This document shows, one piece after another, positions 24,222 to 33,345 of a stretch of DNA of 51,611 nucleotides. The notes under the pieces are model-generated. The model was not told the origin of the DNA and made no database searches. It worked only from the letters and a program-made list of their open reading frames with translations. Each line of letters starts with the position of its first letter. Within the stretch, counting starts at the first letter, position 1. Source of the DNA: an uncultured Prevotella sp. (GTDB taxonomy: Bacteria; Bacteroidota; Bacteroidia; Bacteroidales; Bacteroidaceae); the NCBI GenBank assembly GCA_905235835.1, contig CAJONQ010000003.1:1-51611 (forward strand), given 5' to 3'. Both the position numbers and the translations under genes were made by a program.

Positions 24222-26576
24222 TTAGAACGGATAACCGATAGCAAAGTGGAGGGTCTGGTTTTTCTTAAACCCATCGGTATTGAAGAAGCCCGACTTACCT
24301 GTCTCATAAGGTACATGGAGACCAATTCCCCAGTCGAGACGGAGGATGAGGAAATCAAGGTCATAACGGATTCCAACACCTGTGCCGATGGCTAAATCAC
24401 GAAGACAGTTCTTGAAACGGAAATGTCCCTGATCGGAAAGATTCTCTGTCGATGCATTATTGGTAATATGATTGTCAGAGGAATTCCATACGTTTCCCGC
24501 ATCAAGGAACAGGGCTCCATGAAGGTTACCGAAAAGACGGTGACGATACTCCAGGTTTGCCACGAACTTGATATTACCATTACGCATCAGATAATCTACT
24601 GCTTTATCACCAAAGGACTCAATACGCCCGGGACCTACCCCACGGACAGAGAAGGCGCGGATACTGTTGGCTCCTCCTACATAAAACATCTCGGAGTTGG
24701 GGACGGCATCTGAATTACCATAGAACCAAATATATCCAGCATTCACATGTCCTACCAGCTGCGACGCACTACTAAGTGTCCATGTCTTGGTGAGGTCCGT
24801 CTCTAATTTCACAAACTGGGAATAGGGATTCCTAAACAACGTCTTGTTCTTCTCATTCCATTTCTTGCCACCTATCATATAACCCAATGACAGCAGGTTA
24901 CCTGACTCCGCAATAGTGGTCTCCCACCGGATGGGATGTAGCTTACCCACAGGACTGGTATAAGTATAGGTGTAACGCATCTCAGGGATGAAGTGGTCTT
25001 GCATCGTCGCTGCAAGGTAGGGATTTTTCTTCACCAGCTCATCATAGGCATCTGTATGACTGTTCATAAACTGATACTTCACTGTCAGTGGTGAGAACTC
25101 ATGACGACTTTGGGCGGAGGTCTGCCATTTATAAGTCCATTCTCCACTGACCACATGCATCTTATAGTAACTGGGGCGATAGATGATGTTGGTAGACAAC
25201 TTGGCAAGCGTAAGGGGTGTGGAATAGAAACGCTGGCGACGGATGACTCGTCCATCCTTGTCACGACGCACGCGGTTACCGCCAAAGAAAGGAGCGATGA
25301 TACGGGGGAACTCGATACTGACATCAGCACCATACTCATAATTATTCATCGAGGAGCCACCACTTGTCGCCCACTCATAAGAACCGTGCAGGTTGATGTC
25401 TATCTTCTCTCCGCCACGGAAGGCATTACGACGGGTAACACCCAGCTTCAACTCCGGTCCCACTCGCCCAATAGTACGCGCATTGAAATTGGTCTCTATA
25501 TAGAAATCCCAGGGTTTGTCGAACACACAGTTGAGGGTCAGGTCCAGTGTATCACAGGTTGCCGTCGTGTCACGGGGTGTAAACACAAAGTCGGTAGATG
25601 AGAAGAGTCCCATGGCATTGAGTTTGTTAATGGACTGCACATAGTTGTCATAGCTATACAACTGACGAGGACGCAGTTTCATATCCGCCATCAACACACG
25701 GGTACGGATAGGTGGTTTCTTACCAGAGAAGCGAACGGTGAAATAACGACGGTGCAACGAGTCGGTCAGTTGCTCCATGAAAGTCTTGCGCATATTGATA
25801 TTTACCCTACCGATATACCATTTATGGAGTGCTTGTTCTGGGACTTCTTTTGCCAACTGGAAACGCAGCTGTGCCTTACCGTCAACGGCAAAGGTATCTG
25901 CCAGATAGGAGGCATAACTCGACTGATAATAGAAATAGCCGTTGTTACGTAACAACAGGTTGACACGGCTACGCTCTGCATCCAGATTAGAGACGACGAA
26001 GGGGTCACCTTTATGGATCTTCGCCTCATCCAAAGTCGCTTGAATCAGACTATCAGCCCCGGCAGGAAAACCGAAATAGCCGACACTGTCAAGATAGCAT
26101 AGACGACCAGGACTCACCGTATAACCGATCTTTGCCGTCTTCGGATTCTTTTGCGGTACTACCTCATAACTCACTTGTCCGTTAAAATAACCGTGGTTAC
26201 GTAATACGGAACGAGCCACGGAAGAACGTAACTCTGGATTTACCCATGACATCAGAACGGGCTGTTTTCCAAAGGTCTTGGTCATCCATTTGGCAAAACC
26301 TGAGTCTTTTCCGCTATAATGGTTCCATACTGACAAACGGAAAGAGAAAGGCATACGATGATAGCTGCTGCCGAAGATAGCGCCATTGGGTGCCGTGGCA
26401 AGGGCTGCCTCCACCTCCTCCTGTGCCTGGATGAAGTTATCATTCGCCTCGTAGTTCTCGTAGGCGATCTTCGTCAGACCAGTGAAGAGCTTGTCATCCT
26501 CTGGGATATTCTTTGTCATCGAACAGGAGGAGAGCAACATGCCAGCGACAATATATAGAATACTATTTCTTTTCAT
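24222..26576 (-). CDS. TamL-type BamA-family outer-membrane lipoprotein
   Basis: The 784-aa protein belongs to the BamA/TamA superfamily. It carries a lipobox (LLSSC, Cys18) as in the lipidated TamA counterpart TamL of Bacteroidetes. POTRA-like modules (about 30-330) precede a 16-strand barrel-type region with the conserved VRGVGPGR segment and a C-terminal phenylalanine after GYP. Its start overlaps the tamB stop by 14 bp, so the two are one unit. TamB-TamL probably moves lipids or proteins to the outer membrane. Confidence 0.88.
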   Translation of the reverse strand: MKRNSILYIVAGMLLSSCSMTKNIPEDDKLFTGLTKIAYENYEANDNFIQAQEEVEAALATAPNGAIFGSSYHRMPFSFRLSVWNHYSGKDSGFAKWMTKTFGKQPVLMSWVNPELRSSVARSVLRNHGYFNGQVSYEVVPQKNPKTAKIGYTVSPGRLCYLDSVGYFGFPAGADSLIQATLDEAKIHKGDPFVVSNLDAERSRVNLLLRNNGYFYYQSSYASYLADTFAVDGKAQLRFQLAKEVPEQALHKWYIGRVNINMRKTFMEQLTDSLHRRYFTVRFSGKKPPIRTRVLMADMKLRPRQLYSYDNYVQSINKLNAMGLFSSTDFVFTPRDTTATCDTLDLTLNCVFDKPWDFYIETNFNARTIGRVGPELKLGVTRRNAFRGGEKIDINLHGSYEWATSGGSSMNNYEYGADVSIEFPRIIAPFFGGNRVRRDKDGRVIRRQRFYSTPLTLAKLSTNIIYRPSYYKMHVVSGEWTYKWQTSAQSRHEFSPLTVKYQFMNSHTDAYDELVKKNPYLAATMQDHFIPEMRYTYTYTSPVGKLHPIRWETTIAESGNLLSLGYMIGGKKWNEKNKTLFRNPYSQFVKLETDLTKTWTLSSASQLVGHVNAGYIWFYGNSDAVPNSEMFYVGGANSIRAFSVRGVGPGRIESFGDKAVDYLMRNGNIKFVANLEYRHRLFGNLHGALFLDAGNVWNSSDNHITNNASTENLSDQGHFRFKNCLRDLAIGTGVGIRYDLDFLILRLDWGIGLHVPYETGKSGFFNTDGFKKNQTLHFAIGYPF

Positions 26577-29500
26577 TGCTTTCAGTTTTTAGGGAGTCAG
26601 TGGGAGTACTCTGATTGTTCGGATTACTCGGAGTATTCTGATTATTTTGCATTCTCTGCGGTCGCAGGTTCTGCTCCTTGAAGCGGAAGATATCCCAGAA
26701 GTTCTGTAAATAGCGACGCCAGGTGAATCCTGCACCATATTTCTGGGTATAACCATCCAACCAATCATAACTGTTGTTCTGGTAATACAACGTGATAAAC
26801 TTATTAGCCGTCTGGTCAAGACGATACTCAAGTGACACGTTATCAAAGAAGGAATTGTTACGTTGCTGTAACTCCGCACCTGATGACACCTTACCACCAA
26901 CGGCAATCTTTAAGCGGTTGTTCATGAACCGTTTGGCAAACTTAAACGAATAGTCGGTATGCATGGCACCAGAGGCATCCGTGGAATTGTCCATACCAAA
27001 CGAGAGGTCGAGGGTGCGCAGGGCATTTCCCGTAATCTGGTTGATCTCTGAGTTCAGGAACGAACTGAGGGCAGAGTTCATCGAGAAGCTTCCTGTATTA
27101 CCATCAGCAAGATACATCCCTGTTGTCAACATCGTCACAGCCAGTTTTCCTCGCTGTTCCACACCCATTGCCTGTAACTCACTATGCAGCTGCATATCCT
27201 CTGGGGCATCCAGCGTGAACTCCAGTCCCATATCCTTTAGGGTCTTGGTGATGACAACACCACAGTCGAACTCCACACTACGTCCTGCCCCACTACCGGA
27301 GACTGCCGCACGGGTACGTTCTGTTGCCGTGATATTCAGCGTAGGATTCACCGGTTCCCCAGTGAACTCAATATATGAGCCGTCACGAATAGTGAACGTT
27401 TTCAACGGAATGACTGGCAACGAGTATTTCATCTCTCCATTTGACAGGGTATATCGACCACGCAGCTGGAGGTTTTCCATAGGAGAATACTGCATACGAA
27501 GAGTACCGCCTCCCATCAGGTCGATATAGTTGGAGTGGTCGGTATTCAGATATGCCATGATATGAGCTCCCTTCGATACATCAACGGTCATATCCATCGT
27601 GAAGCCATTCAGTTGCGGACGCCCCACCACAACTTGTGCGGTATCACTGAAATCAGTAAACTTGACCAGTTCTTCTAACTGGTTATCGGTAGACAATGGG
27701 GTGTCACGCAACACATAACTCATATCTGTGGAGCCTAACACATTCAGTCTGCCTCGCATATTCAAGTTATCCAACGTACCCTGCATCCTGGCGAATAAGT
27801 CTACAAATGCTGTTCCATAGGCTATACTGTTGGGATTCTCCTTGGCACCAATGGCCTGATAGTCCTTGGCACGCATACGGAGGTCTACCAGGATTTGGTC
27901 GAGATTCGAGAAGTTAATACTACCCATCAAGGTCAATGGGTTCTCGTTATAGGCATACAGGGAGAAGTTCTCTAATAGGAGGTTGGAACCTACAACACGC
28001 ACAGGGTCGTTGTCTATGCGCAGGCGCATACCATAAGGAATACTGACGAGATAGGAGGAGTCAAGGTATATCTCACCATCGACTTGTGGGGTCTTCAAGG
28101 CTCCTCTGATGGTTAACTCTCCTTCACCAAGACCTTCTAAACCAATGATCTGGTCGGGAACGAAACCATTGACTATCTCCAAGGGGAAACGGGTCAACTG
28201 CAACTTAGCGTCCAAGGCACCGTCACCCTCATTATAATAGGTACCGTTCAACAAACCGATCTCCATGTCATCCCTCAGCAGACGTGCTTCCACAGCATGG
28301 GCATCATTCTCTTTCTGCATATAAACCAGCTCGGTGCTCACATTACCTATCGGACTCTTCTCGTAAGTCATGTCCTGGACAGCCATATCACTGACCACGG
28401 AGAAACGACCATTCTCATGCTGTACGACATGATAGTCACCATCTAAGGTACCTGTCATACGAGGCACGTATGGAAGGACGGAGGTTATCTCACCCAGATT
28501 GAAACGGTTCAGACTGACCGTGATATCCTGTAAGGCATTGGGATTACTCTCCTCGGAGTAAATCTTCACACCCATCCCGTCATCTGCCACCAGGTCAATC
28601 TTCGCCTTCACCTTACGGTCACTTCCCAGGAACAGGAAATTATCCTTGTTCAGTGCATACTCCTTATAGCCTAATGTCGGACGGTCTGGTACCAGATGAA
28701 CATTTATTCCACTGTCGACCATCTCTGCTTGTGCACCGATACGAGCACCCAGCTTATTCTCTGAGTCATAATAGCGGACACCCATGGTGGCACCTCGTTC
28801 TTGCAACACCCCGTCAAAGAGAGCGTTAAAGACAAACTGCGGGTTACGCTTGTTATTGCGTATCTGTCCTCCAAAACTGAGTCGCTCTTTCCGCTGTGTC
28901 AATCGGAAATTGACGGTATCCAGTTGGGTACCGTCATAGACGAAGGAATGGATATGCCCGTTGCCATTGACACCAGTCTCTGGAGAGGTCGACATATCGA
29001 AGAGCAAGTCTTTGAAATCAATATTCTGTCCACTCTTCAAAAGGGTGGCAATAGGATTGTCTTTCTTACTCTCCACATGGAGCTTCATGGTGGGCAGCAG
29101 TCCACGCAATGCTGGCTGGTCGATAATCTTTTGATGATATTGTGCCAAGGCTGAGTCTGAGAGTATCGTCAGTTGCTTCAGCACCTGCTCATAATGTCCA
29201 CTGGCATCAACTTTCACGATAAAGTCTCCTGCCTGTATACGGGCATAAGTGGTATCGGCACGAAAATTAACGAGTAATCCTAAGTCTTCTGGACGATAGA
29301 CCTTGGCAGAGTCACGGATTGTAAAATCGGAGAAGAAGCCACTGGCATAATGCGTCTTTTTGAGGTCGGAACTGACATCCACATGACCGCAAAGTCCGAT
29401 AGTCAGGGGCTTGTCAACCAAGTGAAGACGGTAAAGGTCCAACTGCGCCACATCGGCTGTGATGGTTCCGTTCAACTTATTCTTGCTCATCAGGGCATCC

Positions 29501-31212
29501 AGTGCTATTGTACCATTCAGTAATTGATTATCACCAATGATATTGGCAAAGGCACGACCGTTCTTGACATTTGCCGTTGCCACCATATTATTCAGGTGAT
29601 AAGGCCCATATCTCAACTGGTGAATCTTCGCATCAGCCTCCAATGTTGTACGGGGGGAGAAGAAGTCGGTCCCCTGCCCTTTCGCTACAATATCGGCAGA
29701 GACGGTATAGATAGAGTCTCTGGGCATGAAATGAAGCACGTTCAGGTCACGGATATTGACGTTAGCATCATAACGCAGGACATCTGCATTGAAATGACCT
29801 TTTGCCTTGACGATACCTTTTCCCTCATGCAACACGACATCTGCGGAATATTGCGCGCCATCAGCCATGACAAGTCCTTGGGCTGTGATACCACGAGGAA
29901 TACAATAGTCACGCTGCATATCTTTCGGCAACAGAGCAGCCACAAATCCTAAGTCTTCTGTCCTTGCCTTGAAATCAACCTTGGCACGAAGACGCTTGGG
30001 ATCGGTCAGGTTAGCGGCAAAGCCTGTAGCGGTAGCATGGAAAGCGGTGGGTAATGACACATCGAGTCCGTCAAACTCCATATAATCCATGTTACCATTA
30101 ACGGAGCCTTTCACACTCAACGGGTAGTTGGGCCAACGCTGTTGGAACGACTGGGGCATACCTCCCATGAAACGCATCAGGTCTTGCTTACCTAACTGGG
30201 CATTCATCCGCATACGCATCTTTCCTGGCTCTAACTGATCCATCAGGGAGAGGGGCATATCCAGCTCCACCTCTACATCAGAGTCTGGCGTTTTCAGGCG
30301 CATCTTAGGTAACTTGATTTTCCCATTCTCCATTGCTAACTGTCCTGTCAGGTCGACAACTTGCAGACCGCTCTTCTCTTTCAACTGGAGGGAGCGCATC
30401 ACCAGTCGTGCTGTCGGGTCGTGATAGTAAACAGAGTCAACACCGATATCCACATAACTGAAATCGATATGGTTATAGTCAAGTCCCTCTATCCGTGGCT
30501 CGTAGTTCTGGTCATACTGCAGACTGCCGTTATTCCAGTCTAAAGAGGCAAGCTGGTAAGTTTGAGTACCCAGGTCAAAGTCTCCCCCTTTGGCAAGCAA
30601 TCGCCCGAAATGTGCTTTCACACTCATCGTGTCACCCGGCATATGGAGGGCGACATCAGAGTGGATAATACGAAGACTGTCAGCAAAAATCTTCCAGCGG
30701 TTCTCGGAAGTTGTCGTATCCTCAGGGACACTATCGTTTAAGGCGACATCTATCTTCGCCTCCTCCAATCGGGCACCATTCATCTCAATAGTCTGCTTGT
30801 CAAGGTCAATACCCTTGCTCGACAAGGCGAGGCGCTTAAATTGTCCCTTCACACGGGCGGCATCCACCAACTGGGCGGTATTGAACTTGGCATGCTCGAC
30901 TTCCAGTTCATTGATAATGACCTTACTCTTTAACAAGGGTAAGAACTGGACATCTACCACCATGCGCTCCACATCAGCAATCGTGTCTGGCTGCTGAATG
31001 ACATGAAAGCCGTCAATTCCTAAGTCTAATGGGAAAGAAATATCCACATGGTCGACAGTAATCTGCATTCCTGTTTTCTCCGACGCAATAGCCGCTACCT
31101 TATCTACCATCCAGTTCTGCACAGGAGGGAAATAAAGCAGCATCGTCAGAATCAGGAAAAGCAGAATGGGACTCAACAGAATACCCAATATCCACCAGAA
31201 AGCTTTCTTCAT
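26563..31212 (-). CDS. tamB: TamB-family inter-membrane protein
   Basis: The 1549-aa protein has an N-terminal inner-membrane segment (about 6-30) and a very long beta-rich body typical of the AsmA/TamB group, which form hydrophobic-grooved bridges across the periplasm for lipid transport. The C-terminal DUF490 (TamB) domain is seen from about 1180, with segments such as GGTLRMQYSPMENLQLRGRY and LEFTLDAPEDMQLHSELQ. It lies directly upstream of tamL with a 14-bp overlap. A perfect 24-bp palindrome lies 9 bp before its start codon. Confidence 0.92.
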   Translation of the reverse strand: MKKAFWWILGILLSPILLFLILTMLLYFPPVQNWMVDKVAAIASEKTGMQITVDHVDISFPLDLGIDGFHVIQQPDTIADVERMVVDVQFLPLLKSKVIINELEVEHAKFNTAQLVDAARVKGQFKRLALSSKGIDLDKQTIEMNGARLEEAKIDVALNDSVPEDTTTSENRWKIFADSLRIIHSDVALHMPGDTMSVKAHFGRLLAKGGDFDLGTQTYQLASLDWNNGSLQYDQNYEPRIEGLDYNHIDFSYVDIGVDSVYYHDPTARLVMRSLQLKEKSGLQVVDLTGQLAMENGKIKLPKMRLKTPDSDVEVELDMPLSLMDQLEPGKMRMRMNAQLGKQDLMRFMGGMPQSFQQRWPNYPLSVKGSVNGNMDYMEFDGLDVSLPTAFHATATGFAANLTDPKRLRAKVDFKARTEDLGFVAALLPKDMQRDYCIPRGITAQGLVMADGAQYSADVVLHEGKGIVKAKGHFNADVLRYDANVNIRDLNVLHFMPRDSIYTVSADIVAKGQGTDFFSPRTTLEADAKIHQLRYGPYHLNNMVATANVKNGRAFANIIGDNQLLNGTIALDALMSKNKLNGTITADVAQLDLYRLHLVDKPLTIGLCGHVDVSSDLKKTHYASGFFSDFTIRDSAKVYRPEDLGLLVNFRADTTYARIQAGDFIVKVDASGHYEQVLKQLTILSDSALAQYHQKIIDQPALRGLLPTMKLHVESKKDNPIATLLKSGQNIDFKDLLFDMSTSPETGVNGNGHIHSFVYDGTQLDTVNFRLTQRKERLSFGGQIRNNKRNPQFVFNALFDGVLQERGATMGVRYYDSENKLGARIGAQAEMVDSGINVHLVPDRPTLGYKEYALNKDNFLFLGSDRKVKAKIDLVADDGMGVKIYSEESNPNALQDITVSLNRFNLGEITSVLPYVPRMTGTLDGDYHVVQHENGRFSVVSDMAVQDMTYEKSPIGNVSTELVYMQKENDAHAVEARLLRDDMEIGLLNGTYYNEGDGALDAKLQLTRFPLEIVNGFVPDQIIGLEGLGEGELTIRGALKTPQVDGEIYLDSSYLVSIPYGMRLRIDNDPVRVVGSNLLLENFSLYAYNENPLTLMGSINFSNLDQILVDLRMRAKDYQAIGAKENPNSIAYGTAFVDLFARMQGTLDNLNMRGRLNVLGSTDMSYVLRDTPLSTDNQLEELVKFTDFSDTAQVVVGRPQLNGFTMDMTVDVSKGAHIMAYLNTDHSNYIDLMGGGTLRMQYSPMENLQLRGRYTLSNGEMKYSLPVIPLKTFTIRDGSYIEFTGEPVNPTLNITATERTRAAVSGSGAGRSVEFDCGVVITKTLKDMGLEFTLDAPEDMQLHSELQAMGVEQRGKLAVTMLTTGMYLADGNTGSFSMNSALSSFLNSEINQITGNALRTLDLSFGMDNSTDASGAMHTDYSFKFAKRFMNNRLKIAVGGKVSSGAELQQRNNSFFDNVSLEYRLDQTANKFITLYYQNNSYDWLDGYTQKYGAGFTWRRYLQNFWDIFRFKEQNLRPQRMQNNQNTPSNPNNQSTPTDSLKTESNEKK

Positions 31213-31220
31213 GCGCTGTA

Positions 31221-31244
31221 ACTTTGCAAAATCTTTTGCAAAGT
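31221..31244 (-). promoter_or_regulatory. Palindrome just before tamB
   Basis: ACTTTGCAAAA (31221-31231) and TTTTGCAAAGT (31234-31244) are perfect inverted repeats separated by TC. The element ends 9 bp before the tamB start, where a ribosome binding site would lie. The distal arm contains TTTG preceded by TTAC, close to a -7 box, so the palindrome may be an operator over the promoter or a 5' leader hairpin that covers the translation start. Confidence 0.65.
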
Positions 31245-31269
31245 AAGTAAAAATATCGGAAATACGAAA

Positions 31270-31947
31270 CTAATTATTAAGAAATTTGATGTTTTGCCAC
31301 AGATTATCCGCTGGTAATGGCGACTCCACGACAATAGGTTCTTTGGATACAGGATGGATAAACTCTATACGGTGTGCTAATAAAGAGATACCTCCATCTG
31401 GATTACTTCTTTTAGCACCATACTTCAAGTCTCCCTTGATAGGACAGTCGATAGTCGACAACTGACATCGGATCTGATGGTGCCTACCAGTCATCAGATT
31501 AATCTCCAACAGATAATAATGGTCAGACTGCCCAATGAGTTTGTAATGCAACAGACATTTCTTGGAACCAGGAACCTCATGATAATAGGCATAACTCTTA
31601 TTTTGTTTTTCATTACGCACCATCCAGTGCTCTAATGTTGCCTCTTCCTCCTCAGGTTTCTCTTGTACCAATGCCCAATAGGTCTTGTGAATCTCACCAT
31701 TCCTGAACATATCATTCAGACGGCGTAGCGCTTTCGAGGTACGGGCAAACATCACCAGTCCACTCACGGGACGGTCCAGGCGATGCACCACACCTAAGAA
31801 CACGAGTCCCGGTTTGGCATATTTCTCTTTGATATATGCCTTCACCGTCTCTACCAAGGGTGTATCACCTGTCTTATCACCCTGTACGATCTCTCCACTC
31901 TCCTTATAGACAATAATAATATGATTATCCTCGTAAATAACTTGCAT
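31270..31947 (-). CDS. RluA-family rRNA/tRNA pseudouridine synthase
   Basis: The 225-aa enzyme changes uridine to pseudouridine in structured RNA. The catalytic motif HRLDRPVSG holds Asp58, and the later GRHHQIRCQL segment is typical of RluA-type enzymes. It has no S4 RNA-binding domain and is short for the family, as in the RluA/TruC-like single-domain forms, so the target site cannot be assigned. It lies upstream of tamB (57-bp gap) and has its own promoter box. Confidence 0.9.
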   Translation of the reverse strand: MQVIYEDNHIIIVYKESGEIVQGDKTGDTPLVETVKAYIKEKYAKPGLVFLGVVHRLDRPVSGLVMFARTSKALRRLNDMFRNGEIHKTYWALVQEKPEEEEATLEHWMVRNEKQNKSYAYYHEVPGSKKCLLHYKLIGQSDHYYLLEINLMTGRHHQIRCQLSTIDCPIKGDLKYGAKRSNPDGGISLLAHRIEFIHPVSKEPIVVESPLPADNLWQNIKFLNN

Positions 31948-31998
31948 AACTCCTACCCTATTTAAGACCAGTAAAAACTGTCATAACAATTACAACGG

Positions 31999-32006
31999 CA
32001 AAGATA
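31999..32006 (-). promoter_or_regulatory. Promoter -7 box for the pseudouridine synthase gene
   Basis: The minus strand reads TATCTTTG, matching TAnnTTTG. A TAGGAGT ribosome binding site lies just before the start at 31947. Confidence 0.55.
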
Positions 32007-32100
32007 AGCATTTTCCCGTTCCCATGCAAATTGCACCTACCGCGTAAAAGTTAAACTTTCCAAAAAGGGCTGTTAAAGCATCCGGATATACAACTTTTGT

Positions 32101-33291
32101 CTACTTTTGATGAGAATTATCCAAAGAGATGAAAAACGCACAATAGGTAAGATAGGCTATTTCGCAGGCAATGACTAATGCCCCGCCGACAATGCCCCAG
32201 GTATCATTGGCAGCGCCGACCAGGAACGACAACGTACCGCCTGCCACTGCCATAATCATCAATCCACTGATTTCATTGCCCTTGTCGGGGCGGCTCTTCA
32301 GTGCCAGACCATAGATAATGGAGAACACACAGGAACAGCAGAAGCCGATACCGCCGATGCAGATAAAGTCTGCCACATCATGACTGATGAAAGCCAGTCC
32401 CAAGGCAAACAGCAGGCAACCAATAATATTGAAGCGGAAATATCTGATCTCAGCAATACGAGTCATCATGAACACACCGACAAACGCACCGACGGTACGA
32501 CAGATAAAATATATCTGTGGTGCCATACCTGCCGTCTCCTTGCTGTAATTGAAACGCGAAATCATCACTTTCGAGGAGAGGAAATTGGTAGACACATCCG
32601 TACCGACGGCAAAGAAGATACCCAGGAAAAGCAACAGGATAGTCTTGTCACCCAGAAGCGAGAGAGCTTCTTTAAATCCAGACGTGTCGACACTCTGCAC
32701 GACCGCCTCGCGGGGGATGGGAGTAAGCAGCAGCCAAAGACCTGAGACGAGTGTGACAGCCCCCATGATGGGGAAGCAGAGATACCACCTGCCCTCGTCG
32801 CCACCCCCGAACCAGTTGACGGCAGCCAACACAATGAACGGTCCGACGAATGAGGAGACCGCCTTCACCACCTGTCCCGCAGTCAGACTGCTGGTCAGCA
32901 GTTTCTCGTCAGTAATCACATTTTGCAACAAGGGGTTGAGCGACACTTGCAGAATGGCATTTCCTATACCTAACAGGGCATAGGCTGCCAGCGTCATCAT
33001 GCTGTCATAGTGTAGGAGCGGCAAAGCCATGCCGACAACGGTAATCAGCATGGACAGCAGAACGGTGTTCTTGCGTCCGATGCGGTTCATGATCAGCCCG
33101 GACGGGATTCCCAGCAAGAAGAACCAAACGAAAACCACCGATGGAATCAGTCCCGCCATCGTCGGTGACCAGCCGAAAGCCGAAGCAGCATAGTCGCTGG
33201 ATATGCCCACTATATCGCAGAAGCCCATCACGAAGAAGCCAAACAGGACGGGCAGTGCGTAAAGAACAGAATTACTTCTTGTTTTTTCCAT
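32101..33291 (-). CDS. MFS sugar permease, FucP-like
   Basis: The 396-aa integral membrane protein has about 12 hydrophobic segments and the MFS loop motif NRIGRKN between segments 2 and 3. It resembles the FucP-like fucose/glucose/galactose:H+ symporter branch common in Bacteroidetes. It is the last gene of a four-gene minus-strand unit with a ROK kinase and GH127, and most likely imports the sugar released by the upstream enzymes across the inner membrane. The transported sugar is not defined by sequence. Confidence 0.86.
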   Translation of the reverse strand: MEKTRSNSVLYALPVLFGFFVMGFCDIVGISSDYAASAFGWSPTMAGLIPSVVFVWFFLLGIPSGLIMNRIGRKNTVLLSMLITVVGMALPLLHYDSMMTLAAYALLGIGNAILQVSLNPLLQNVITDEKLLTSSLTAGQVVKAVSSFVGPFIVLAAVNWFGGGDEGRWYLCFPIMGAVTLVSGLWLLLTPIPREAVVQSVDTSGFKEALSLLGDKTILLLFLGIFFAVGTDVSTNFLSSKVMISRFNYSKETAGMAPQIYFICRTVGAFVGVFMMTRIAEIRYFRFNIIGCLLFALGLAFISHDVADFICIGGIGFCCSCVFSIIYGLALKSRPDKGNEISGLMIMAVAGGTLSFLVGAANDTWGIVGGALVIACEIAYLTYCAFFISLDNSHQK

Positions 33292-33345
33292 TTTGAATCT
33301 TATATGTCGTTACTTCTTGTCTGCGTTCACCTCCAGTCCTGACAA

